Shown piece after piece: positions 1 to 7,700 of a stretch of DNA of 17,285 bases. The stretch is from positions 1-17,285 of the forward strand of contig JAUHVS010000041.1 of the NCBI GenBank assembly GCA_030424955.1, read 5' to 3'. The notes below the pieces were generated by a model. That model did no database searches, was not told where the DNA came from, and saw only the letters and a list, made by a program, of their open reading frames with translations. This DNA comes from a bacterium. Its GTDB lineage: Bacteria; Myxococcota_A; Bradymonadia; UBA7976; UBA1532. The position numbers and the translations under genes were made by a program. Each line of letters begins with the position of its first letter. Within the stretch, counting starts at the first letter, position 1.

Positions 1-3000
1 CCATCGAGGTGGTGTTCTTCAGCCCCGAGCCCGTGGACGCCGGCGCGCCCCGGGCCGCCCTCGCCTGGGTCGGCCCCGAGGCCGCCGAGGTGGTCGCCGA
101 CGCCCCCCTCGTGGACGGCGCGGTGTGGCTGCCCCTCGCCCCGCCCCCCGAGGCGATCCGGCTGGCCTTCCGGCCCATCGAGCCCCTGCGCTTCACCGAG
201 CCCGAGCAGGGCCGCCCCTTCGCGGCCGGCTTCGCCCTGCGCCCGCGGGTGGTGGTGTACGACGACCGCGACCGGGACGGCCGCTTCGACCTGCCGCCGC
301 CCTTTGGTGACGGCGCCGATCGCGTCCTGGCGGTGGACCGCGGCACCCAGGACGGGCTGGCGTGGTCCACCAACATCGACGCCATCCTCGACAGCACGCC
401 CCTGAGCCTGCTCGACACGCTCTATGCGCGGCTCGGCGGCGTCCTCAGCCCCTTCGTGCGCACCCGCGGGGCCCCGGATCTGGAGGCGATCCCGTGGCAG
501 TCGACCCTGGTGCTCGACGCCGACGAGACCCAGCTGGTCACCGCCCTGTTCGCCTGCCCTCGCTTCGAGGTCTTCGGTGTGCGCGAGGGGCGCCAGCAGC
601 TGCTGGTGGATCCCGAGCTGCCCCTGAGCCTGGCCTGCGATCCCACCTGCCGCGACGTGGCCTTCCCGCTGCGCGGCCCCGACCGCACCCCGCCGAGCGC
701 GCTGATCCCCATGGTGGAGACCTGCGACGACGACGGCCAGGTGGACGGCCCCTACGTCATCGTGCAGGGCGAGCCGCTGGTGCTGTCGGCCGAGGGCAGC
801 GTGGAGCCCGACGCGAGCGCCGGCGACGCCATCACCACCTACCGCTGGGACCTGGACGGCGACGGCGACTTCGAGATCGTGACCGACCAGCCCGTGCCCG
901 ACCCCGTGCCGTGGCCCGCGCTGGTGGCCGAGGGCCTCAGCCAGCCCGGCGCGTACACCGTGACCTTGACCGTCGAGGACCAGTGGGGCGCGCAGAGCGA
1001 GACGCCGGCCACGGTGCACGTGGTCCGCGGGCCCGAGGCCCACATCGCCGCGCCCAGCCGCGCCCACTGCGGCGAGGCCGTGACCCTGGACGGCAGCGGC
1101 AGCACCACCGACGGCCCCACCAGCCGCGGCTTCCGCCTGGTGGACTGGGCCTGGGACCTGGACGGCGACGGCGTCTACGACGACGCCAGCGGCCCCCGGG
1201 TGCAGTTCCCGGCCGTGGACTCCGCCATCGACGGCGAGCTGGCCCTGCACATCGCGCTGCGGGTCACCGACGAGCTGGGCCACACGGCCATCGCCGAGCG
1301 CGTCATCGAGATCGACGTGCAGAACCAGGCGCCCACCGCCGACGCCGGCGGCCCCTACAGCACCGGCCCGCTGGGCGACGGCTTCGTGCCCGTGCTCCTG
1401 GACGCCCGCGGCTCCCGCGACCCCGACGCCCCCTGCGACGCCGTGGTCAGCTACCGCTGGGACATCGACGGCGACGGCGCGTACGGCGCGGCGGACGGCG
1501 AGCCCGAGGGCGCCCTGGTGACCCTCGAGGATCCCACCTGGCGCCCCGACACCGCGCGCACCGTGGGCCTGATCGTCTGCGACGCCCTGGGCGCCTGCAG
1601 CGATCCCACCACCGCCCTGATCGAGGTGCTGCGCACGGCCCCGCCCGCGGGCGCCGTGGCCACCCCGACCCCCGACGACTGCGTGGGCAACGGCGACTTC
1701 AGCGTCACCCTGGACGTGAGCGATCCCGAGGGCGACCGCCTCAACATCGAGGTGCGCATCGCCAACCGCCTGGTGGCCGTGTCGAGCGACGTGCCCACCC
1801 GCGCCGACGGCCAGGCCGTGCGCGTGGCGCTGCCCGTCGACCTGGCGCTCATCCCCGAGGGCCAGCACGACATCGTCGTGCAGATCACCGACGCCGAGGG
1901 CGGCTACACCACCGTGCGCTCCCCCGGCCGCGTGACCTTCGACCGCACGCCGCCCACCATCGAGATCGGCCGCGAGCTGGGCGCCGACGTCTGCTACCAG
2001 CAGGCCCACGTGCCGCGCCCGCAGGTCGAGGTGGTGGACGCCATGGACCGCGCCCCGCAGGTGCGCGAGGTGCTCACCAGCGACGCCTGCGCCCGCACGC
2101 TGGCGGTCACGGCGACGGACGCCTGCGGCAACGTGGCCGAGGACAGCCGCGCCTACCTCATCGCCGAGGCGCCGAACCTGATCATCGACGGCCCCGACGA
2201 CGGCAGCCGCGTGGCCACCGCCCGCTACACCTGGGCCATCGACGGCAACCCGTCCTGCGTCAGCGCCATCACGGGCACCGTGGTGGTCAACGGCGGCGCG
2301 CCGCAGCCGTACCCCGAGGGCAGCCCGCTGAGCGAGCCCGGCGTGTCGGTGCTGACCGTGCGCGTCGCGAACTGCATGGGCATCTTCCGCGAGCACGTGC
2401 GCTGGGTGCGCATCAACTACCCGCCCGAGGCCGTGGCTGTGCCCCCGGGCCAGGGCGTCTTCGGCGACCTGCTCGGCGCCCGCTATGTGGTGGCCGAGGG
2501 CAGCCCCCTGACCCTGGACGGCTCGGCCAGCCGGGCCCCCGAGGCCGACGACACCGTGCTGGCGTGGCTGTGGGACTTCGACGGCGACGGCCGCTTCGAC
2601 GACGCCGTTGGCGCCCGCGTGGCCTTCAACACCGCCGATGACGGCCTGTTCGACGTGGGCCTGCGGGTCAGCGACGACCTCGGCGCCACCGGCGACGGCA
2701 CCGTGCGGGTGCGGGTCAACGACGTGTCGCCGCGCCCCGACGCCGGCGGCCCCTACACCGGCACGCAGGGCCGCGTGGTGACCTTCGACGGCAGCGCCAG
2801 CGAGCCCGGCAGCTGGGCCGATCCGCTGAGCAACTTCCGCTGGGACTTCGGCGACGGCGTGGTGGACAGCGGCGGCGCGCTGACCCGCCCCACCCACCGC
2901 TTCGAGCACGACGGCTGGTACGACGTGACCCTGACCGTGTCGGACGAGGACAACAGCGCCGAGGACCGCGTGACGATCTTCATCGAGGACGTCGATCCCA

Positions 3001-4448
3001 TCATCCACCGCGTCAACCTGCCCGAGGATCCCCGCGAGCTGGCCACCCTGACCCTGTCGGTCGAGGCCTCGCCCGGCGCGCCGGCCGATCCCATCACCCG
3101 CTACGAGTGGGACTTCGACGGCGACGGCCAGTTCGACTACGGCAGCGCCGACAGCACCGTGGCCATCACCCAGTACCGCGACGCGGGCGCCTACGCCCTG
3201 CGGGTGCGGGTGCGCGACCCCGACAGCTACGCCGAGGCCGTGGTCGAGCTGAACGTGCGCGAGTGCACCTTCGCCGAGGTCATCGAGTGGGTGGGCGAGC
3301 AGGTGGCCGACGCCCGCGAGGCCGGCGTGCTGACCCCGTTCCAGACCTTCCAGCTCAACCACTTCGACCGCAACGTCACCAAGGGCCTGTGGGGCGAGCG
3401 CTGGGACCGCCGCGGCAACACCCTGGTGGCCGTTGAGCTGATGGTCATGCAGCTGCGCGCCGCCATCGCCACCGAGGCCGATCTGGGCCTGCCCCTGTGG
3501 GCCCTGTCGCGCCAGCAGTACCGCGAGATCCAGCGCACCCACGACGCCCTGCTGGCCAGCGACCGCTCGCCGGGCGCCGGGCACGCCAGCATCCAGCGCG
3601 CCCAGGGCTGGATCCGCACCATGGGCGGCCTGTTCGAGGGCGAGGGCTTCTGGCGCGCCTGCTTCGATCCCATGGGCCAGGGCATCGCCCAGGAGGTCTG
3701 GTACGCGGGCTTCGAGGCGTACTTCTGGCTGATGGACTCGGTGGACCACTGCGCACAGGACTTCAACGGCTTCCGCCTGCCCGACGTGGCCGACCCCGTG
3801 GCCCGCAGCCAGGAGGCGAACACGGTCAACAGCAACCTGGGCGACGCCCTGCGCTGGCTGGACCGCGAGCTCGACCTCTACCAGGCCACCGGCGCCGCGG
3901 GCGATGACTGGGGCCCGGGCACCGAGGAGATGGCCCAGGCCATCGCCAGCCTCAACGAGCTGGTGCGGCTGGCGACCTTCCGGGTGGGCAGCCAGTGCAA
4001 CGAGGCGGTGGACCGCTGCGTGACGGACGCCGAGGCCCTGGACCTGCTGCTGGAGGGCGTGTCCCTGGTGCGGCAGCTGAGCCTGGCCCGCGCGAACGGC
4101 GTGTACACCCGCAACTGGCAGAGCTGCGTGATGCTCGGCGTGAAGTTCCGCACCGAGCTGAGCATCCTGCGCACCGAGTACGCCTGCGGCCCGTACACCT
4201 GGACCAGCCAGCGGGTGCGCCGCCTGCAGGGCATCGGCCTGGATCTCGTGGCGCAGGGCCGCATCTCGGAGGCGCTCGACTTCTACGGGGACCCCGAGAT
4301 GCAGTGCGTCATGCGCGAGACCTACAACCAGTGCCTGGTGACGCGCTTCCCCAACGCCAACCGCTGGCGGGACTACCCGGCCTACTGCCTGGACTACCTG
4401 GAGGCCGAGGCCGAAGACCCCAACGCCCCGGAGCCCGCCGCGCCGTAG
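1..4448 (+). CDS. Large exported PKD-repeat protein, 5' truncated
   Basis: The frame is open from the window edge (codons Ile-Glu precede the first GTG at 9), so the true start and any signal peptide lie outside. Residues below are counted from the GTG at 9. Residues 1-235 form an unassigned N-terminal region with a DRDRDGRFD-type acidic loop. PKD (polycystic kidney disease, Ig-like) domains follow, each marked by a W-D-x-D-G-D-G or WDFGDG core at residues 281, 383, 485, 856, 946 and 1035. Between about 545 and 810 are Ig/HYR-like beta domains containing Cys. From about 1085 the protein changes into a mostly helical 395-residue domain with ten cysteines and no recognised family. PKD proteins are normally secreted or surface-exposed and mediate adhesion or substrate binding. 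The D-x-D-G-D-G loops could bind calcium. The substrate is unknown. It may be the first gene of the cluster that continues at 4480 (31-bp gap). Confidence 0.9.
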   Translation, partial: IEVVFFSPEPVDAGAPRAALAWVGPEAAEVVADAPLVDGAVWLPLAPPPEAIRLAFRPIEPLRFTEPEQGRPFAAGFALRPRVVVYDDRDRDGRFDLPPPFGDGADRVLAVDRGTQDGLAWSTNIDAILDSTPLSLLDTLYARLGGVLSPFVRTRGAPDLEAIPWQSTLVLDADETQLVTALFACPRFEVFGVREGRQQLLVDPELPLSLACDPTCRDVAFPLRGPDRTPPSALIPMVETCDDDGQVDGPYVIVQGEPLVLSAEGSVEPDASAGDAITTYRWDLDGDGDFEIVTDQPVPDPVPWPALVAEGLSQPGAYTVTLTVEDQWGAQSETPATVHVVRGPEAHIAAPSRAHCGEAVTLDGSGSTTDGPTSRGFRLVDWAWDLDGDGVYDDASGPRVQFPAVDSAIDGELALHIALRVTDELGHTAIAERVIEIDVQNQAPTADAGGPYSTGPLGDGFVPVLLDARGSRDPDAPCDAVVSYRWDIDGDGAYGAADGEPEGALVTLEDPTWRPDTARTVGLIVCDALGACSDPTTALIEVLRTAPPAGAVATPTPDDCVGNGDFSVTLDVSDPEGDRLNIEVRIANRLVAVSSDVPTRADGQAVRVALPVDLALIPEGQHDIVVQITDAEGGYTTVRSPGRVTFDRTPPTIEIGRELGADVCYQQAHVPRPQVEVVDAMDRAPQVREVLTSDACARTLAVTATDACGNVAEDSRAYLIAEAPNLIIDGPDDGSRVATARYTWAIDGNPSCVSAITGTVVVNGGAPQPYPEGSPLSEPGVSVLTVRVANCMGIFREHVRWVRINYPPEAVAVPPGQGVFGDLLGARYVVAEGSPLTLDGSASRAPEADDTVLAWLWDFDGDGRFDDAVGARVAFNTADDGLFDVGLRVSDDLGATGDGTVRVRVNDVSPRPDAGGPYTGTQGRVVTFDGSASEPGSWADPLSNFRWDFGDGVVDSGGALTRPTHRFEHDGWYDVTLTVSDEDNSAEDRVTIFIEDVDPIIHRVNLPEDPRELATLTLSVEASPGAPADPITRYEWDFDGDGQFDYGSADSTVAITQYRDAGAYALRVRVRDPDSYAEAVVELNVRECTFAEVIEWVGEQVADAREAGVLTPFQTFQLNHFDRNVTKGLWGERWDRRGNTLVAVELMVMQLRAAIATEADLGLPLWALSRQQYREIQRTHDALLASDRSPGAGHASIQRAQGWIRTMGGLFEGEGFWRACFDPMGQGIAQEVWYAGFEAYFWLMDSVDHCAQDFNGFRLPDVADPVARSQEANTVNSNLGDALRWLDRELDLYQATGAAGDDWGPGTEEMAQAIASLNELVRLATFRVGSQCNEAVDRCVTDAEALDLLLEGVSLVRQLSLARANGVYTRNWQSCVMLGVKFRTELSILRTEYACGPYTWTSQRVRRLQGIGLDLVAQGRISEALDFYGDPEMQCVMRETYNQCLVTRFPNANRWRDYPAYCLDYLEAEAEDPNAPEPAAP

Positions 4449-4479
4449 CCAGCCTTGCGGGGCGGGGCGCCTCCCGCGC

Positions 4480-5418
4480 ATGCTGCGGCCCACGCAGACT
4501 GGCCCGGACCGCCCCGCGATGCCCCCGACCACCCCGCCGCCCGCCGCCCGCCCAGCCACCCTCACGGCGCTGCTGGGCAACAGCCAGCGCCTCGACGGGG
4601 GCGCCATGTTCGGCAACGCCCCGAAGGCCCTGTGGCAGCGCTGGATCACCCCCGACGACCACAACCGCATCCCGCTGGCGTGCCGCTGCCTGCTCATCGA
4701 GGAGCCCGGCGGCCGGCGGATCCTGTGCGAGGCGGGCATCGGCGCCTTCTTCGAGCCCAAGTACCGCGAGCGCTTCGGCGTGCAGGAGGCCGAGCACGTG
4801 CTGCTGGCCAGCCTGGCCGCGCGGGGCCTGACCGACGCCGACATCGACGTGGTGGTGCTCAGCCACCTGCACTTCGATCACGCGGGCGGGCTGCTGGCGG
4901 CCTGGGCGCCCGACACGCCTGAGCGGCTGCTCTTCCCCCGGGCGCGCTTCGTGGTCGGCCGCGAGGCCTGGGACCGCGCCAACGCCCCCCACGCCCGGGA
5001 CCGCGCCAGCTACATCCCCGCGCTGCCGGGGCTGCTGTCGGCCACCGGCCGCCTCGAGATCGTCGAGGGCGACACCAGCGCCACCCTGGGCGCGGGCTAC
5101 CGGTTCCACCGCAGCGACGGCCACACGCCGGGCCAGCTGCTCATCGAGATCCCGGGGGCCGACGGGCCGGTGGTGTTCGCCGGCGATCTCATCCCGGGCG
5201 CGGCCTGGCTGCACCTGCCGATCACCATGGGCTACGACCGCTTCCCCGAGCTGTTGATCGACGAGAAGCGCGCCCTGCTGACCGATCTGCTCGCCCGCAA
5301 CGGGCGGGTGTTCTTCACCCACGATCCGCAGATCGCCCTGGCCCGGGTGGCCCAGGACGCGCGGGGCCGGTTCACCGCCGGCGAGGCCTGGGCCGCGCCC
5401 GAGGAGGTGTCCCTGTGA
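4480..5418 (+). CDS. Metallo-beta-lactamase-fold hydrolase, AHL-lactonase-like
   Basis: This 312-residue protein belongs to the MBL-fold superfamily. The metal-binding set is complete: H129-x-H131-x-D133-H134 (SHLHFDHAGG), H215 in DGHTPGQ, D236 in FAGDL and H281 in FTHDP, which fits a dinuclear zinc hydrolase. The N-terminal LDGGAMFGNAPKALWQRW segment is typical of the branch that holds N-acyl-homoserine lactonase-like and YtnP-like enzymes, so cleavage of a lactone or ester is plausible, but the substrate cannot be read from sequence. There is no signal peptide, so it is probably cytoplasmic. The start is uncertain: neither ATG 4480 nor the in-frame ATG 4519 has a clear Shine-Dalgarno, and the family-like part begins only after both. 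Its stop overlaps the start of the following lipoprotein gene by 4 bp, so the two are translationally coupled. Confidence 0.9.
   Translation: MLRPTQTGPDRPAMPPTTPPPAARPATLTALLGNSQRLDGGAMFGNAPKALWQRWITPDDHNRIPLACRCLLIEEPGGRRILCEAGIGAFFEPKYRERFGVQEAEHVLLASLAARGLTDADIDVVVLSHLHFDHAGGLLAAWAPDTPERLLFPRARFVVGREAWDRANAPHARDRASYIPALPGLLSATGRLEIVEGDTSATLGAGYRFHRSDGHTPGQLLIEIPGADGPVVFAGDLIPGAAWLHLPITMGYDRFPELLIDEKRALLTDLLARNGRVFFTHDPQIALARVAQDARGRFTAGEAWAAPEEVSL
5402..5407 (+). promoter_or_regulatory. Strong ribosome binding site AGGAGG
   Basis: A perfect AGGAGG lies inside the last codons of the hydrolase gene, 7 nt before GTG 5415. It fixes the GTG as the start of the lipoprotein gene and supports coupled translation. 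Confidence 0.8.
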
Positions 5419-5825
5419 CGCGACGCGTGATCCGCGGGCCCGGCGCGCGCCGGCTGGCCCTGTGGCTTGGCCTGGGGGCCGGGCTGCTGGGCGCCGGCCT
5501 GCTGGGCGGCTGCAACAAGCTGAGCGGCGCGCCGCGCTTCGGGGTGGAGGCCAAGGGCAAGAAGTTCATCTTCCAGCTCTCGGTGGGCCCCAAGCGGCTG
5601 CTGGAGAGCGACAGCTACGCCAGCAAGGAGGCGGCGGTCGAGGGCATCAAGACCCTGCAGACCAACGGCGGCGCCGTGACCTGCAACACCACCCACCGGG
5701 TCGTGTTCAAGGCCAAGAACCACCGCCTGCTGGCCAAGTCGGCCGAGCCCTACGACACCGCGAAGGCGTGCGAGGCGGCGATCTCGACGGTGCGCCTGGC
5801 CGTGGAGCGGGCAGACCGCCCGTGA
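5415..5825 (+). CDS. Small lipoprotein with two YegP/DUF1508-like repeats
   Basis: A 136-residue protein starting with GTG inside the GTGA overlap with the hydrolase gene. Residues 1-32 are a basic, then hydrophobic signal ending in the lipobox LLGGC, with C33 as the lipidated residue. The mature part holds two related segments. Residues 48-84 (KGKKFIFQLSVGPKRLLES, then Y, S and I/T positions) match the pattern of DUF1508/YegP (UPF0339), in which a short beta-beta-beta-alpha unit is usually present in tandem. Residues 94-127 (VVFKAKNHRLLAKSAEPY) repeat the same F-x-x-x-x, RLL, Y and A-x-x-x-I pattern more loosely. C90 and C119 could form a disulfide. YegP-like proteins are generally cytoplasmic and of unknown function, so a lipid-anchored, exported version is unusual. 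The stop overlaps the next gene by 4 bp. Confidence 0.75.
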   Translation: MTRRVIRGPGARRLALWLGLGAGLLGAGLLGGCNKLSGAPRFGVEAKGKKFIFQLSVGPKRLLESDSYASKEAAVEGIKTLQTNGGAVTCNTTHRVVFKAKNHRLLAKSAEPYDTAKACEAAISTVRLAVERADRP

Positions 5826-6730
5826 GGCCGGGGCTGGGGTTGGCCCTCGGCGCATCGCTGGCGCTGGCGTCGGCCCCGGTGGGCGCCGAGCCCATCCGCT
5901 GGCCCGCCGGCGAGACCTGGCAGGTCACGCACCAGGTCGAGAGCCACACCGACTTCCACCAGACCCACATCGACGGCTGGGAGTCGGTGACGCAGCGCTG
6001 GCGCTTCTCGCCGCGGGCGTCCGACGGCACGATCACCGCTGAGGTGATCGCGGTGGCGGGTGAGAAGGTGTCCGTGGGCCGGGCCGCCGAGGGCCCGCTG
6101 CACGCAGCGGCCCGCCTGGACGGCCCGCCACCCGCGTCCGCGTCCATGCTGTGGTGGTACGTGTGGCAGCGCGCGCCGTACACGGTGCGGCTGGCCGCCG
6201 ACGGGCGATCCGCCCTCTCCGTGATCCTCACCGACGGCCCCGAGGCGGTGCGCGCCGAGTACCTGAAGCTCGGCGGCGATCCCGAGGCCCCGCCGGAGGG
6301 GCTGGACGCGGCGATCGAGGGGCTCAGCGACCCCGCGCGGATCACCCGGCAGCTGCCCACCGTGGGGCCGTCCGCCGAGGGCGCGCCCCCCCACTGGGCG
6401 TCGGTGCGGACCGCCCCCGCCCTGCTCAACGCGACCCTGCTGCAGCACCGGTGGCACGCCCGCGGCGAGGGGCCGGGGGGCCCGGTGGACGCGTACGTGG
6501 GCACGGGGCGGCTGCAGGGCAGCGTGGCGCTCAACTGGATCGTGGCGGTGCAGAGCTACCAGCTTGGCGGTCACCACGCCCTGCGGGCCGATGGGCGCCC
6601 CGGCGAGGTACACGAGCACATCGAGGTGGTCGGCAAGGTGGCGACCCCCAGCCGCCAGGGGGGCCTGCCCACCTACCAGCCCATCGCCTTCGACCTGATG
6701 ACCCAGACGGCCTGGGCGCCGGCCCCCTGA
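5822..6730 (+). CDS. Exported protein of unknown function
   Basis: A 302-residue protein. The start is taken as the GTG at 5822, which overlaps the previous stop in GTGA and is followed at once by a good signal peptide: MRPGLGLALGASLALASA and cleavage after VGA at residue 22. The open frame extends far upstream, but there it only shadows the lipoprotein gene. The mature part contains no cysteine and no membrane helix. It begins GETWQVTHQVESHTDFHQTH and looks rich in beta strands, with an aromatic patch (SMLWWYVWQRAPYTVRL) near the middle. I do not recognise the family; loosely similar periplasmic proteins of this style are annotated as DUFs. The context (MBL hydrolase, lipoprotein, coupled translation) suggests a shared envelope task. 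The gene ends without a gap against the convergent desaturase gene. Confidence 0.8.
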   Translation: MRPGLGLALGASLALASAPVGAEPIRWPAGETWQVTHQVESHTDFHQTHIDGWESVTQRWRFSPRASDGTITAEVIAVAGEKVSVGRAAEGPLHAAARLDGPPPASASMLWWYVWQRAPYTVRLAADGRSALSVILTDGPEAVRAEYLKLGGDPEAPPEGLDAAIEGLSDPARITRQLPTVGPSAEGAPPHWASVRTAPALLNATLLQHRWHARGEGPGGPVDAYVGTGRLQGSVALNWIVAVQSYQLGGHHALRADGRPGEVHEHIEVVGKVATPSRQGGLPTYQPIAFDLMTQTAWAPAP

Positions 6731-7630
6731 TCAGCCGGACGGCGCCCCGCCGCCCTCGGCGGCGATGGCCTGCTCGCGGAGCTGGGGCCCCGTCAGCGTG
6801 CTGCCGTCGGGGCTCCAGCCGGGCCGGCCGAAGATGGCGTGCCACACCGCCCGCGGGCCCTCCGCGGCGGCCACCGCCCGGAACATCGCGGCCCACTCGT
6901 GGAAGGCCACCACCAGCAGGTTGTGGCTGTGGATGTCCTTCACCAGCCCGTAGCGCACCGGCTCCACCTCGGGCTCGTAGGTGCCGAACAGCCGGTCCCA
7001 CACGATGAACACCCCGGCGTAGTTGCGATCGAGGTAGCGGGGGTTGCTGCCGTGGTGCACCCGGTGGTGCGACGGCGTGTTCATGACCCACTCCAGCGGC
7101 CCCAGGGTGCGCACCCGCTCGGTGTGCACCCCGAACTGGTAGAGCAGGTTGAAGGCGTAGCAGACGGTGATCAGCAGGGGCGAGAAGCCCAGCAGCGCGA
7201 GGGCGAGGAAGAACGGCAGGGCCGTGTAGTGCTCGGTCCACGACTGGCGCAGCGCGGTCGACAGGTTGTAGCGCTGGCTGCTGTGGTGGTTCACGTGGCT
7301 GGCCCACATGAAGCGCACCTCGTGGTGGAAGCGGTGCAGCCAGTAGAAGGCCAGGTCCACGGCCACGAAGGCCAGCGCCCAGCCCCACCAGGTGTCCTCG
7401 GGCACCCGCCACGGGGCGAAGGGCAGCAGCCAGGCGCCGGCGGCGATGACGATCAGATCAGCGCCGGCGGTCCACACGGTGCTGATGAGCCCCATGCCCA
7501 AGCTGGTGAGGGTGTCGCGGCGCTCGTACCCGCCGCGCAGCCCGCGGGTGCCCGCGCCGATCAGCCCCTCCAGCAGCATGGCCAGGGTGAAGGCGGGCAC
7601 GGCGTACAGGTAGACGGTCTGGGCGTTCAC
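6731..7630 (-). CDS. Sterol desaturase / fatty acid hydroxylase family membrane protein
   Basis: This 299-residue integral membrane protein carries the histidine clusters of the family: H99-R-F-H102-H103, H112-V-N-H115-H116 and H188-H189-R-V-H192-H193. These bind a di-iron centre that oxidises lipid substrates with O2. Hydrophobic segments at about 5-25, 45-72, 80-98 and 137-165 precede and separate the clusters. The stretch after HVNHHSS (YNLSTALRQSW) is characteristic of the alkylglycerol-monooxygenase/TMEM195-like branch, so an ether lipid, sterol or hopanoid substrate is possible. Cytochrome-type or pterin electron donors are not encoded nearby. The start is GTG 7630, preceded by GAGG at 7636-7639 with 5-nt spacing. 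The gene lies 70 bp downstream of the DUF2330 gene on the same strand and may be cotranscribed with it. Confidence 0.9.
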   Translation of the reverse strand: MNAQTVYLYAVPAFTLAMLLEGLIGAGTRGLRGGYERRDTLTSLGMGLISTVWTAGADLIVIAAGAWLLPFAPWRVPEDTWWGWALAFVAVDLAFYWLHRFHHEVRFMWASHVNHHSSQRYNLSTALRQSWTEHYTALPFFLALALLGFSPLLITVCYAFNLLYQFGVHTERVRTLGPLEWVMNTPSHHRVHHGSNPRYLDRNYAGVFIVWDRLFGTYEPEVEPVRYGLVKDIHSHNLLVVAFHEWAAMFRAVAAAEGPRAVWHAIFGRPGWSPDGSTLTGPQLREQAIAAEGGGAPSG

Positions 7631-7648
7631 GGTGACCTCGCGGGCGGC

Positions 7649-7672
7649 GGCGCCCCCTCAGGGGACCGCGCC
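7649..7672 (-). terminator. Possible hairpin between DUF2330 and desaturase genes
   Basis: In the 70-bp gap, GGCGC and GCGCC arms enclose a CCCC-TGA-GGGG stem with a small bulge (GGT) on one side. There is no T-run after it, so it may be a weak terminator, an mRNA-stabilising 3' end or chance in very GC-rich DNA. Confidence 0.25.
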
Positions 7673-7700
7673 TCGCCGCTGGGGTCAAGGCGCGGGGGGA

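Noticed and set aside
362..2641. 759-codon open frame overlapping the PKD gene in another frame
   Set aside because: The product is Arg/Pro/Gly-rich with no hydrophobic core or motif; it is a frame shadow of the PKD coding region.
4457..4477. GCGGG/CCCGC stem between the PKD and hydrolase genes as a terminator
   Set aside because: The stem is only 5 bp with a long loop and no T-run, as expected by chance at this GC content; the 31-bp gap is more consistent with read-through.
5462..5821. Upstream extension of the exported-protein frame
   Set aside because: This part overlaps the lipoprotein gene in another frame; a signal peptide begins right after GTG 5822, which fixes the start there.
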